This document shows, piece after piece, positions 46,801 to 58,376 of a stretch of DNA of 64,000 nt (positions within the stretch are counted from its first letter, which is position 1; every line of letters begins with the position of its first letter). Origin of the DNA: Bromus sterilis (taxonomy: Eukaryota > Streptophyta > Magnoliopsida > Poales > Poaceae); NCBI GenBank assembly GCA_950022295.1, contig OX465596.1, forward strand, positions 120,632,501-120,696,500, in the 5' to 3' direction. The notes under the pieces were generated by a model. The model was not told the DNA's origin and did no database searches. It was given only the letters and a program-made list of their open reading frames with translations. The position numbers were made by a program, and so were the translations under genes.

Positions 46801-47790
46801 TTCTTTTTCAGAACGAGGACCGAGTTTGCAAGCCACTCCGGACAGAAAACTTCCATGATGAACCCGGCGGGAAGGAGCCGGGCTATCTCTTCCCCAATGG
46901 CGTTCCTCCTTTCTTCATTGAAATGACGAAGGAATTGCTTGACCGGCTTCAGTTTTGGGTCAATATTTAGGTGGTACTCAACGAGTTCCCTCGGGACACC
47001 TGGCATGTCATAAGGTTTCCATGCAAAAATGTCCCGATTCTCACGGAGGAACTCGATGAGCGCGCTTTCCTATTTGTCAGATAGCCCTGTCCCAATGATG
47101 AACTGCTTGGAAGAGTCACCAGGGATAAAGTCGACTTTCTTCGTGTCCAAAGCCAGTTGGAATTTGGGGGTGTTGTCAGGAGTCAGTTTCTTCAGGATGG
47201 TGGAGTCGGTTGGGTCTACCTTCTCCTGGTGTGCAGACATGTCCTCCTTTGCGCAAGCCGAGTAAGCAAATTTGACGTTTTTCTCGTTACATTCTATAGT
47301 TCTGGACCGGCTCCCATCTACCGTGATGGGGCCGAAGGGACCCGACATCTTTAGCTTTAGGTAAACATATCATGGCCGAGCCATGAACCTGGCATAATAC
47401 GGTCTGCCTAGGATGGCGTGATATGGGCTCTCGAGTTTCACCACCTCATAGGGTATGATCTCAGATAGAAAGTTTTCAGCAGTTCCAAAAGCTGTCTCCA
47501 GGTAGATTTTTCCTATTGGGCGTGCCGACTTCCCTGGGACTATACCATGAAATACGGTGTTGGAGGTTTGTAACTGTTTGTGAGTCAATCCCATCCTTCG
47601 GAAAGTCTCGTAGTAGAGGATGTTGATACTGCTTCCTCCATCCATGAGCACTTTGTCGAGTGTATATCACCCGATTTGTGGAGAAACCACCAGGGCTAAG
47701 GAACCCAGGTTTTCTACCACCGGTTGGTGATCATCCCTCGTCCAGGTGATTGGATGTTCGGACTAGTTAAGAAAAATGGGACAAACCGGC
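43885..47790 (-). pseudogene. pol: A pol: protease, RT, two RNase H, integrase (broken)
   Basis: Tat-type polyprotein. Protease: L-M-D-G-G-S-S-I-N-I-L-Y (near 47640, catalytic Asp kept) and Y-H-A-I-L-G-R-P. A stop at 47070-47072 lies just before RT. The RT frame (45855-47006, 383 aa) is intact: F-L-D-A-Y-S-G-Y-H-Q-I (residues 110-120) and Y-V-D-D (174-177). The archaeal-type RNase H (44952-45629) has H-F-D-G-S-R, N-N-A-A-E-Y-E-A-L and Y-G-D-Y-D-L. Integrase is in pieces: D-M-A-G-P-F near 44730, T-D-N-G-S-D-L near 44545, then R-P-Y-Y-T and a stop at 43885-43887. Integrase has several frameshifts; RT is the best-kept enzyme domain of the window. Confidence 0.9.
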
Positions 47791-50273
47791 TCAGTGGCCA
47801 CTTACATGGCGGCTCTCTGCTGCAGCTTCTTGTCCCTCTGACAACTACTGGTGGTGAAGAAATGATAGGTTGAGTGGTCTTGGAGCTACTTTGGGTTTGC
47901 TTGGAATCCGGCGAGTTCCGATTGGTTTTGCTCCCTCGTGGCCAAAATTTTGGTTGTTGTTGTTTTCACCGGCTCCTCCACCTGACCCAGGGGTGGCCTG
48001 ACGTCCATGACGTGCGAACTCTTTCATGAAGTTGCAATCTTCCCAAGTGTGATTGGATGGACGGACGGGTTTGCTGTTTTGTGGGGAGGGTCTCTTCAGA
48101 GCTTCTTCAAAGATGATTGGGGGTTGGAAACTTCATTCCGACTTGCGGTAGTTGTTACCCCCTGCTTCTGCCTTTGGGAGCCGACATTTGTTTTGGCTAC
48201 CAAGTCGGAAGCATTCTGGTCGAGTCGTCGCTTGGTCTGTTAGTTCTGGCTCTGAGATCCCTTGCCGTTATTCTTTTTATTCTGGGCGGCTTTGTCCTCT
48301 TCCTGATCAGCATCCTTGGTTTTGTCAGACTCGACATACTTTATGACCGCGTTCATGAGCACTCCCATGTTACTGACCGTCCTCTTGAGTCGGCCAAGCT
48401 TGTGTACTAAAGGCTCGAACTTGAAGTTTCTTTCCAAGACGATCACTATTGTCTGTGCAGTTATAGTGTCTGAGGAATGGACTATATCTGCGACTCGTCG
48501 TGCCCTGCTTAGGGCCGACTCCCCTTCTTTCTGGACACAGTGCTCACAGTCGACTATTGTGGTAGCTCACCGATAGATGCATTGAAAATTCTTGATGAAC
48601 TTCTTTCTGAGATCCGCCCAAGAGGTGATGGAATTATCTGGAAGATTTGTGAACCATGTGCAAGACGGCCCTTCCAACATCATTATGAAGTAATGGGCAC
48701 ATACCTCCTTGCCGGCTAGTAGCACGTCCATGGCGAGGTCGTAGCTTTCGATCCAAGCCGCTAGGTCCATGTCAGCCGTGTAGTTTGGGATCTTACGCGG
48801 TCCCTTGAAATTCGGGGGCAAGCATGTGTTCCTCAAAGCCGACACTAGGCATCGGTTACCCACGGATCTGCTGACGAACTCGGTGTTCAATTCCTGTGGG
48901 GGGAGTTGGTCCACCGTCTCTACACATTGGTTGGTGTTGGGAGCCGGTAGGTCCATGATTCTTAGTGCCCCATGAGGGCTCAGAGGTACTCTGTGGTGGT
49001 GCTGGCTGCCTGAGGCTGCCGGAGCCGGCGAATCTGCTTGCCGGCTCACACTTCGATATGGAGTTCCATGTATATATGGGACCCCTTGTGAGTATTGGCC
49101 CTGCTGTGTGATCGCAGTCTTGAGGAAGTCGACGGCCTCACGGGCGGCGCGATCTTCTGGGTTGTCTCCATGAATTGGAACGTTGGTGAGGTAATGGGTC
49201 GCTTCCATGACATTATCCATGGGGTTGTCAAAGTGGTGAGGAGGTGTATGGAAGCGATCTTGGCGTTGCGAAGGAGCCGACTGTCTGGGAGGCGTGAATC
49301 CTGGGGGAGTCGACTGGTCAGGGATGTGCAATAGCGTTCATCCTTGGTAGCCAAGGGGGAACCAACTCGTGTATCCCTGTGGGCGCGTATGAGCGAGGCT
49401 CAATCACTGAGCGTCTATCAGATCCGACTCTCCCGGAGGCGCGCAGATTCCTAAACGAGACGGGCTTCTCTCTCAACCATCTGTTCTTTTTTGATGTTGA
49501 CTTCCCTCCGTAAGTTCGCTATCCGTACCTTGAGTTCGTTAACCCTTGTCTTCCAGGCCTTCTGATTCTCCCTTGTTACCGTCATAGCCAAAGCCTCATC
49601 AAGGGAGTTTAGGGCATCTGCGAGGGCTTCGGCCCCAGTGGGGACTTGGTGCTGACGAGCGGGCTACCGGGTCCCTATTGGTATTAGGAGCTGCGGCGCC
49701 CGTCGACTCTGTGCCTTGATTTTGGGTTTCCCGACTCTCCAGTCCTCCAATGTCGGCCATGAACACCGTGGCACAATATGGAGGTTCAAAGTGAGGGTAA
49801 TCCGGGTTATATTCTGGCACACCCGTGCCAAGTCTGTTGTTTCCCACGGATCAAATGGACCCCTCATCTGAGAAACTTCCTTCACTTGGATATGAGTCGG
49901 CATCAGTCAGTTCTTCCGAGGCGTCGTACATTTGGGACTCGACAGAGCACTCTGACTCTGGAGACTCATCAATGAATCCGACGAAAGTGCTTTTGAAGCT
50001 GACATGTCACCGACTTGAAGTTTCGATCGGAACTTCAGGATCTGGCTCTGGCTCAGATCCGTCTGTTTTGCCGATGAAGACGTGGATAGACCCGATCGGG
50101 ACATGATATCCTGATTCGACAGAATCGGCTTCAAGGCCCCAGGTTGATTCATCGATGAAGAGTTTCCCACGCAGGATTCTGGTGATCCGTCCAGCGACGA
50201 ATCCCTCCATGCCTTGCAGAGCTCCCTCCAAAATCTCAACACCTGCGAGCGCAGGCCCCACGGTGGGCGCCAA
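47791..50273 (-). pseudogene. gag: A gag (stops and frameshifts)
   Basis: The frame opens within the primer site (A-P-T-V-G-P-A-L-A-G, no ATG: the base giving ATG in B is G here) and is cut by stops and shifts. The capsid section 48567-49331 (255 aa) is open: A-A-W-I-E-S-Y-D-L-A-M-D-V-L and I-T-S-W-A-D-L-R-K-K-F. Downstream lie K-Y-V-E-S-D-K-T-K and a Gly/Asn/Gln-rich segment (47845-48027) in another frame. Confidence 0.82.
50255..50272 (-). other. A primer binding site, tRNA-Lys
   Basis: Minus strand TGGCGCCCACCGTGGGGC, a tRNA-Lys-type site, close to the end of the central LTR. Confidence 0.85.
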
Positions 50274-50274
50274 C

Positions 50275-50456
50275 TGTCGGAACCCATAATATTAAGAAGC
50301 ATGAGTAGGATTTTACCTCGAGACAAATAGGGACTGAAACCTGGGTAAATCGCCGAGTCTCTTGTCCATGTCGACTCTCTCCTTGTATTCGCCTCGCAGC
50401 AAAGGTCCCATGTCAAGTTCGACTCTTCGGACATCTGCAGTGACTTTCCCACAACA
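50275..50456 (-). repeat. Central LTR between A and B (182 bp, internally deleted)
   Basis: On the minus strand it reads TGTTGTGGGAAAG...GGTTCCGACA. It matches the first 185 bp of the B 5' LTR (34747-34930), then jumps to the LTR terminus. In the full LTR CCGAC occurs at both deletion ends, so the loss fits recombination at a 5-bp repeat. It is the 5' LTR of A. A tRNA-Lys primer site lies on both sides in opposite orientations. Confidence 0.85.
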
Positions 50457-50461
50457 GTTGG
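50457..50461. repeat. Possible target-site duplication of A, right (gttgg)
   Basis: See 35305-35309. It overlaps the start of B's primer site. Confidence 0.4.
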
Positions 50462-50476
50462 CGCCCACCATGGGGC
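50459..50476 (+). other. B primer binding site, tRNA-Lys, containing an ATG
   Basis: TGGCGCCCACCATGGGGC; one change against the A site creates ATG at 50470-50472, the first codon of the gag frame. Confidence 0.85.
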
Positions 50477-53025
50477 CCGTGCTTGCAGGTGTTAAGATTC
50501 TGGAGGGAGCTCTGCAAGGCATGGAGGGATTCTTCGCTGGACGGATCACCAGAAGCCGGCGCGGGAAACTCTGCATCGAAGACTCAACCTGGGGCCCTGA
50601 AGCCGATTCTGTCGAATCAGGATATCGGGTCCCGACCGGGTCTATCCACATCTTCATTGGCAGGACGGACGGATCTGAGACAGAGCCAGATCCTGAAGTC
50701 CCCATCGAAATTTCAAGTCGGCGACATGCCGGCTCCAAAAGCACTTTCGTCGGATTCATTGATGAGTCTCCAGAGTCGAAGCGCTCTGTCGAGTCCCCAA
50801 TGTACGACGCCTCGGAAGAACTGACTGATGCCGACTCATATCTAAGCGAAGGGAGATTCTCAGATGAGGGATCCATCCGATCTGTGGGGAACAACAGGCT
50901 CGACACCGGTGTGCTAGAATATAACCCGGATTATCCCCACTTTGAGCCTCCGTATTATGCCACGGTGTTCATGGCTTACATCGGAGGACTCGAGAGTCAG
51001 ACAACCCAAAACCAAGGCGCAGAGTCGGCAGCCCCTACGACTCCTAATGCAATTAGGGACCCGGCATACCGCTCGTCAACGCAGATCCCCACTTGATACG
51101 AAGCCCTCATAGATGCCCTAAACTCCCTTGATGAGGCCCTGGCCATGATGGTAACAACAGAGAATCAGGAGGCCTGGAAGACAAGGGTTAACGAACTCAA
51201 GGTACGGGTAGCGAGCTCACGGATGGAAGCCAACATCGAAAAAGAACAGATGGTTGAAAGAGAATCCCGGCTCGATCAGGAAGCTGCGTGCGGGGAGACG
51301 GACATGGTAGACACTCAGTGATTGAGCCTCGCTCATACGCGCCCACAGGGATACACGAGTCGTTTCCCCCTTGGCTACCAAGGACGAACGTTGTTCCACA
51401 GCCCTGACCAGTCGCATCCCCCAGGGTTCATGCCTCCCAGACAGCTGGCTCCTTCTCCATGCCAACATCGCTTCCATACACCGCCTCACCACTTAGACAA
51501 CCCCATTGCTAATGTCATGGCAGCAACCCGTTACCTCACCAATGCACCAATTCATGGAGATACCCCAGCACGTGTCGCTCGAGAGGTTGTCGACTTCCTC
51601 AAGACCGCGATCACTCAGCAATGCCAATACTCACAAGGGGTCCCATACATACAAGGAAGTCCATATCAAAGTATGAGCCGGCAAGCAGAGTCACCGGCTC
51701 TGGAAGCCTCGGGAAGCCAGCCCCACCACGGAGTACCTCTGAGCCCTCAGGGGGCATTGAGAATCATGGACCTACCGGCTCCCAACACCAAACAACGTAC
51801 AGTGCCGGCAGCCCATCTTACCCCACAAGAACCAAACACCGAGTTCGTCAGCAGATCCATAGGTAACCGATGTCTAGTTTCGGCCTTGAGGAACACACGC
51901 CTGTCGCCGGATTTCAAAGGACCGCGTAAAATCCCAAACTACACGGCTGACATGGAACCGGCGGCTTGGATCGAAAGTTATGACCTCGCCATGGACATGC
52001 TGCAAGCCGGCGAAGGGGTTTGTTCCCGATACTTCACAGTGATGTTGGAAGGGACGACTCGCACATGGTTCAAAAATCTCCCAGAGAATTCCATCACCTC
52101 TTGGGCGGATCTTTGAGAGAAGTTCATCAAAAATTTCCAATGCACATGCCGGCGATCCACCACAATAGTCGACTTGGAGCACTGTGTCCAGAAGGAAGGA
52201 GAGTCGGCCCTAAACTGGGCACGACGGGTCGTAGATATAGTCCATTCCTCAGACACTATTACTGCACAGACAACAGTAATCGTCTTGGAAAGAAACTGAA
52301 ATTTCGAGCCTCTAGTACACAAGCTTGGTCGACTCAAGAGGACGGTTAGTAACATGGGAGAACTCATGAACGCGGTCATCAAGTATGCCGAATTTGACAA
52401 AACCAAGGAGGATGATGAGGAAGAGGACAAAGCCGCCCATAATAAAAAGAATAACGACAAGGGATCTCAGAGCCAGAACCAACAGACCAACCACCGACTC
52501 GATCAGAATACTTCCGACTTGGTAGACAACACAAATGTCAGCTCCCAAAGGCAGAAGCAGGGGGGCAACAATTACCACAAGACGGAACGAAGTTTCCAAC
52601 CCCAAGTTAGCTTTGAAGAAGCTCTGAAGAGACCTTGCCCACAACACAGAAAACCCGGCTGTCCAGCCAGTCACACTTGGGAAGATTGCAACTTCATGAA
52701 AGAGTTCACATGCGGTGGAGGTCAGGGCCCCCCTGGGTCAGGTGGCGGAGCCGGTCAAAACAACAAAAACCAAAATTTTGGCCACCAGGGAGCCGGCACA
52801 CCACCGCAATACCAAGGACCCCAGGGAGGAGGACAGCAAAACCAATCGAGACTGGACGGATTTCAATCAAACCCGAAGCAGCTCCAATACCACTCATCTT
52901 ATCATGTCTTCACCACCACCAGTTGTCGGAGGGACAGGAAGCTACATCAGAGAGCCGCCATGCTTGTGGCCACTGAGCTGGCTTGTCCCAGGTGGCTTAA
53001 CTGGTCTGAAAAGCCGATCACTTAG
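50470..53025 (+). pseudogene. gag: B gag (one frame, four inner stops)
   Basis: A single reading frame from the ATG in the primer site to TAG 53023-53025, with stops at 51094, 51319, 52114 and about 52297. The N-terminal part (about 208 codons) is acidic with E-S-P-E-S-K-R and D-A-S-E-E-L-T-D-A-D. A short coiled-coil-like part follows (E-A-W-K-T-R-V-N-E-L-K-V). Capsid 51322-52116: P-A-A-W-I-E-S-Y-D-L-A-M-D and N-S-I-T-S-W-A-D-L. Nucleocapsid: C-P-Q-H-...-C-P-A-S-H-T-W-E-D-C near 52640, a C/H cluster, then a Gly/Gln/Asn-rich tail. The last stop (53023) replaces a Trp codon (TGG) still present in A. Confidence 0.85.
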
Positions 53026-56000
53026 ACAAGGGATGACCACCCACCAGCGATTGAAAACCCGGGTTCCCTAGCCCTGGTAGTTTCTCCACAAATCGGGTGC
53101 TACACACTCGACAAAGTACTCATGGACGGAGGAAGCAGTATCAACATCCTCTACTACGAGATGTTCCGAAGGATGTGATTGACTCACAAACAGCTGCAAA
53201 CCTCCAACACCGTGTTCCATGGAATAGACCCAGGGAAGTCGGCACGCTAAATAGGGAAAATCCACCTGGAGACAGCTTTTGAAACTGCTGAGAACTTTCG
53301 CTCTGAAATCATACCCTATGAGGTGGTGAAACTCGAGAGCCCGTATCACGCCATCCTAGGAAGACCGGCTTACGCCAGGTTCATGGCTCGACCGTTCTAC
53401 TTTTACCTGAAGCTAAAGATGCCGGGTCCCTTCGGCCCAATCACGGTAGACGGGAGCCGGTCCAGAGCTACGGAATGTGACGAGCAACACGTCAAGTTTA
53501 TCGACTCAGCATGCGCAAAGGAGGACCTGTCTGCATACCAGGAGAAGGTAGATCCAACTGACTCTACCATCCTGAAGAAACCTACTCCTGACAACAACCC
53601 CAAATTTCAACCGGCTCAGGACACGAAGAACGTCGACTTTTTCCCTGGTGATGCTTCCAAGCAGTTCATCATTGGGATAGAGCTATCTGAAAAATAGGAA
53701 AGCACGCTCATCGAGTTCCTCCGTGAGAATCGGGATATTTTTGCATGGAATCCTTCTGACATGCCAGGTGTCCCGAGGGAACTCGCTGAGCACCACCTAA
53801 ATATCGACTCAAAACTGAAGCCGGTCAAGCAATTCCTTCGTCATTTCAATGACGAAAGGGGAACACCATTTGGGAAGAGATAGCTCGGCTCCTCACTGCC
53901 GGGTTCATCATGGAAGTTTTCTATCCGGAGTGGCTTGCAAACCCGGTCCTCGTTTTGAAAAGAACGGGACTTGGCGTTTGTGCATTGACTACACCGACTT
54001 AAACAAGGCCTGCCCAAAGGATCCCTTCGCACTACCTCGCATTGATAAGATTATCGACTCTACATCGGGATGCAAGCTCCTCTGTTTTCTCGACCCCTAC
54101 TCTGGCTATCACCAAATCAAGATGGCTCTTGAGGACCAAGAGAAAACGTCTTTCATCACTCCCTTCGGGATATACTGCTACACTTCTATGCCTTTCGGCT
54201 TGAAGAAAGCAGGGGCCACATGTCAGTGAATGGTACAGAAGTGCCTCAAGGAGCAAATTGGGTGCAATGTGGACGCTTACGTGGATGACATAGTCATCAA
54301 GTCTCAGTTCGCCGACTCACTCATAAGTGACCTCCAGGAAACCTTCAAGAATCTATGAAAATATCAGATGAAGCTGAACCCGGCCAAGTGCACCTTTGGG
54401 GTCCCTGCAGGAAAACTTCATGGATACATAGTGTCAGAGAGAGGAATCGAGGCAAACCCAGAGAAAATCAACGCTATTATGGCTCTCCAGAAGCCGACCT
54501 CGGTAAAAGGAGTCCAACGACTCACAGGGTGCGTAGCTTCCCTGAGTCAGTTCATAAGCCGACTTGGAGAGAAAGCAATCTTGTTATATCGGCTCTTGCG
54601 AAAGTCGGAGAAATTTGTATGGGATGATGAAGCTGATCAAGCTCTGGAAGCATTAAAGAAACAATTGTCCTAGGCTCCAATCATGGCGGCTCCTAAGCCA
54701 AAAGAGCTGATGCTACTATATATTTCTTCCAAGAATCGAGAAGTCAGCGCTGTGGTTGTAGTCAAACGTATAGAAGCCGGTAAAGAGCAACCTTTGCAAA
54801 GGCCAGTTTATTATGTTAGTGTGGTCTTGACTTCATCAAAGCAACACTACCCTCACTGGCAGAAACTGGTCCTTGGTGTGTTCATGGAGAGTCGGAAGCT
54901 CAAGCATTACTTCCAGGAGCACCCCATAACAGTAGTCAGCTCAGCACCGCTTGTAGATATCATCCAGAACTGGGAGGCCGCGGTAAGGATTGCAAAGTGG
55001 GCAATAGTTTTGGGGGCTTACCACATAAAATATGAACCACGCACGACCATCAAGTCCCAGGCAATGGTCGACTTCATCAATGACTGGACAGAAATCCAAG
55101 CACCCCCGGAAAAGCCGGTTACCAATTACTTGACAATGCACTTTGATGGGAGTCGACAGCTCCAAGGGCCAGGAGCCGGCGTGGTACTCACTTCTCCCAA
55201 AAGAGAGAAATTCTGCTATGTCTTTCAGCTACATTTCACTTTCACGAACAACGCAGCAGAATATGAGGCCCTACTCCATGGATTGCGGCTGGCTTGTGTG
55301 ATGAACATAAGCCGGATACAATGCTATGGAGATTCTGACCTTGTTTCTCAACAAGTGTCGGGCAAATGGAACTCCATAGATGCCACCATGACAACTTATT
55401 GGCGAGAGGTAGAAAGACAAGCCGGTTTATTTGTTGGGTACCAAGTGCACTATGTGGAGCGCAAGCTAAACGAAGCTGCAGACGCTCTATCCCGGCTCGG
55501 CTCTCAACGAAAGACGGTTCCACCCAATGTATTCCTTGACGTCTTGAAAAAGCCGTCCAAGCAAATTCCAACAGAGCAAGACATAGCAGAGCCGGATCTA
55601 GAACCGGCTCTGGTGGCCATAGTACATGCTACCCCCTTATGGGTTGTACCTTATTTGGATTACAAGACCCAGGGAATTCTACCCGCTAATGAGGTAGAAG
55701 CCAGACAAATCGTCAGGAGAAGCAAATCTTTCGTACTCATCAACGGTGAGTTACATCGGCGGAGCCCTGCAGACGTCATTCAGAGATGTGTGTCACCAGA
55801 AGAAGGCCGAGAGATCCTCAATGAGATACACTCAGGAGACTTTGGGAATCAAGTCGGCTCTCGTTCGCTAGTGGATAGAGCCTACAAACACAGATTCTAC
55901 TGGCCCACAACACATGCGGACGCAGAAGATATAGTCAAGAAATGCGACGGATGCCAGCGTTATGCCAAGCAAGCTCATGTGCCGGCTCAAGATCTCAGGA

Positions 56001-56899
56001 TGATCCCTATCACTTGGCCCTTTGCGGTGTGGGGGCTTGATATGGTGGGGCCTTTCAAAAGGTCAGCCAACAAGAATACACACCTACTGGTGGCAGTTGA
56101 TAAGTTCACCAAGTGGGTCAAAGCAGAGCCGGTCAGCAAATGCAACGCAGCAACGACATTAAAATTCTTGAAAAAGATAATATACAGATTCAGCTACCCC
56201 CACAGCATCATCACTGATAATGGGTTTAACCTATTAGAGGGGGTTATGCAATGATTCTGTCAGAACGAGCACATCCGACTCGACCTTGCGTCCGTGGCTC
56301 ATCCATAGACCAATGGACAAGCCGAGAGAGCCAACCAAGAGTTGCTCCGAGAGATCAAACCTCGATTCTTTGTTCCCTTGGAAAGGACGCCGGGTTGCTG
56401 GGAGGAAGAATTTCCCTCAGTATTATGGAGTATCAGGACGACTCCTAACAGGCCGACAGGCTACATACCCTTCTTCTTGGTCTATGGAGCAGAAGCCGTT
56501 CTCCCAAGTGACATCTGTCATGACTCGCCAAGGGTCACAGATTATGTGGAAGCCGACAATGAAAGAGCGAGGCAGGACGCCTTGGATGTTCTCGATGAAA
56601 AACAAGAACTAGCAGCAGCTCAATCGGCTATCTACCAACAAGATCTGCGACATTATCATAGTCGCCGTATCAGAAGTTGGACTTTCTAGGAAGGTGACTT
56701 AGTGCTCCGCCTCATACAGAAAAAGGATGGAATGCACAAGCTATCTTCTCCATGGAAAGGGCTGTTCATGGTCAGCAAGAACCTTTACAATGGGTCCTAC
56801 TACCTGGTTGATATACGCGAGAAGGCAAAGTCACGCACATCTATGGAGGAGACTCCCAGGCCGTGGAACATCGCACAACTCCGTCCATATTATACTTGA
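53026..56899 (+). pseudogene. pol: B pol: protease, RT, two RNase H, integrase (broken)
   Basis: Continues the gag frame. Protease: D-K-V-L-M-D-G-G-S-S near 53120 and Y-H-A-I-L-G-R-P-A-Y near 53350, with two stops between. TAG at 53695-53697 precedes RT. RT is broken by a frameshift near 53860 and by stops, though F-L-D-P-Y-S-G-Y-H-Q and Y-V-D-D-I-V-I-K-S (54280) remain. The 523-codon open stretch 54683-56254 carries the degenerate first RNase H (1-140). It then has the archaeal-type RNase H with Asp155, Glu193, Asp217 and Asp267 in place, and the integrase start. There C-D-G-C is kept but the second zinc His is replaced (D-F-G-N-Q). Core Asp residues G-L-D-M-V-G (453) and T-D-N-G (512) remain. 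Stops at 56252 and 56687 split the rest; the end is R-P-Y-Y-T. Confidence 0.9.
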
Positions 56900-56928
56900 G
56901 TAGAGCAGGAACACTATTGTACAAAGTC

Positions 56929-57170
56929 GACTTTCGTCGCACCGGCTTTCGCCATATATATATAAGTCGACATTCATCGCACCGGCTATCGCCACATAAT
57001 AAAGTCGATTTGCATCGTATTGGGCCTTCGCCATAGTTAAATTAATAAGTCGAGTTTCAATCGCAAACAGGCTTTCACCAAAAAGTCAATTTTGATCGCA
57101 CTAGGCTTTCGCCACATCTAAAAGTCGACTTCGTCACACCGGCTCTCGCCACACTTATGCATAAAGCTGA
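56929..57170. repeat. Tandem repeat, about 30-45-bp unit (B)
   Basis: Five to six units of aagtcgayttycatcgcaccggctttcgccat type; includes the short tatatata that corresponds to the X insertion site in A. Confidence 0.82.
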
Positions 57171-57778
57171 CTTTCATATTACATAAACATTCATATTGCA
57201 TCATATTACATCATATTGCATCAATTACATATTTTTGCACCTTTTCCTCAGACCCCTGGGGGCTTGATCAACACTCTATCGGCTCTGAGCATGTATATTG
57301 ATTTGATAAGGAAAATCGGGGAGCTCGATGACACTCATCGACTCCTATGGTCCTACCAGAAAATCCGGCATATATATGTAAAACTTCACATGTGTCTGCT
57401 TAGTCAGGGGAAGTAGGGGAGTTTGATGGCTCCCATTGACTCTTAACAAAAAAACCCCCCAGCACATACATGAAATGGCCACCCACGCCGCCCGGCCTGT
57501 ACAGCTTAGAGCTTACATAACTAACGCGCAACCGGTTGGTCTAAACTTCGGGGTTTACATAAAAACACCTATTAAATTTAGTCCTAAGAGCCGGTCACGC
57601 TAGTCATTAAAAGCCGGCTCTACAGAGATGTTTCGACTCCTGAACCAATAATCTCTCTCAACGCCAGAATATGAGGTCTAAGTCGACTTCTACTAGGCTT
57701 TGCATTTCATTATTGCATATAAAACATCATGTTCAATTAATAATAACATTTTTTCTCACAGATTAAAGTTAGACCTAT

Positions 57779-58100
57779 GTGAGTCGGCACAAGCACCCAG
57801 ATGCATATACCGACTCATGGGGACTACAGTTCAAAAATAAAATCTTCTCAAAAGATCCGACACGACGCAGTGATGTTCGTGCCGACTCTTGGGGACTACA
57901 CTTCAAAAGTTTCTTCTCAAGCAAAGACTCGGTACAGCATCCAGATGCATACACCGATTCTTGGGGAGTAACACTTCAATTTTTTTCTTATTCAAAGATT
58001 TGGAACGACGCCACAAGGATTATACCAACTCTTGGGGAGTATGACTTCAAAAAATATGACCTAGTACGGCACATAACGTGACCACACCAACTCATGAGGG
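57779..58100. repeat. Tandem repeat, about 70-bp unit (B)
   Basis: Units marked by ccgactc(a/t)(t/g)gggga(c/g)ta; reverse counterpart of 36588-36920. Confidence 0.72.
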
Positions 58101-58376
58101 ATACAAGTCGATCTATCTTATGAGTTGATCAAACGACACAAAGCTATTCTGAATCGACTCAGGGGGCTACAGATACATACATCATAGGAAATATCGGCTC
58201 TCATGCATTGTGCAAAAACATTCTAAGTCAGGAACAAAACCGACTTATAGGCTTGACGGGAAATTAAAATTTCCATTCATCAAACAACCGAGTCTTACAT
58301 CAAAAGGAGAAGCCTTACATTGCAGAAAAGAAAAAGCCAAAGTCAGCAAAATACTACTAAGTAAAAAACTACAGCT

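Larger units (their letters stand above)
35310..50456 (-). mobile_element. A: minus-strand Tat-type element inside B, split by X1-X3
   Basis: From its 5' end (right) it has an internally deleted 182-bp LTR (50275-50456), a tRNA-Lys primer site, gag, pol ending at 43885, and a long 3' region with tandem repeats and the antisense gene. The 3' LTR expected near 35310 is not recognisable. A and B are related but clearly diverged in gag and pol, so they are separate family members rather than a recent inverted duplication. Confidence 0.82.
56900..58376. other. B long 3' region before the antisense gene
   Basis: Non-coding; carries two tandem arrays (56929-57170 and about 57779-58100) and gtcgac-rich spacers. 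Matches the 3' region of A in reverse. Confidence 0.7.

Noticed and set aside
50313..50906. 197-codon minus-strand frame spanning the central LTR
   Set aside because: Runs antisense through B gag and across the LTR; shadow of the acidic gag N-terminus on the plus strand.
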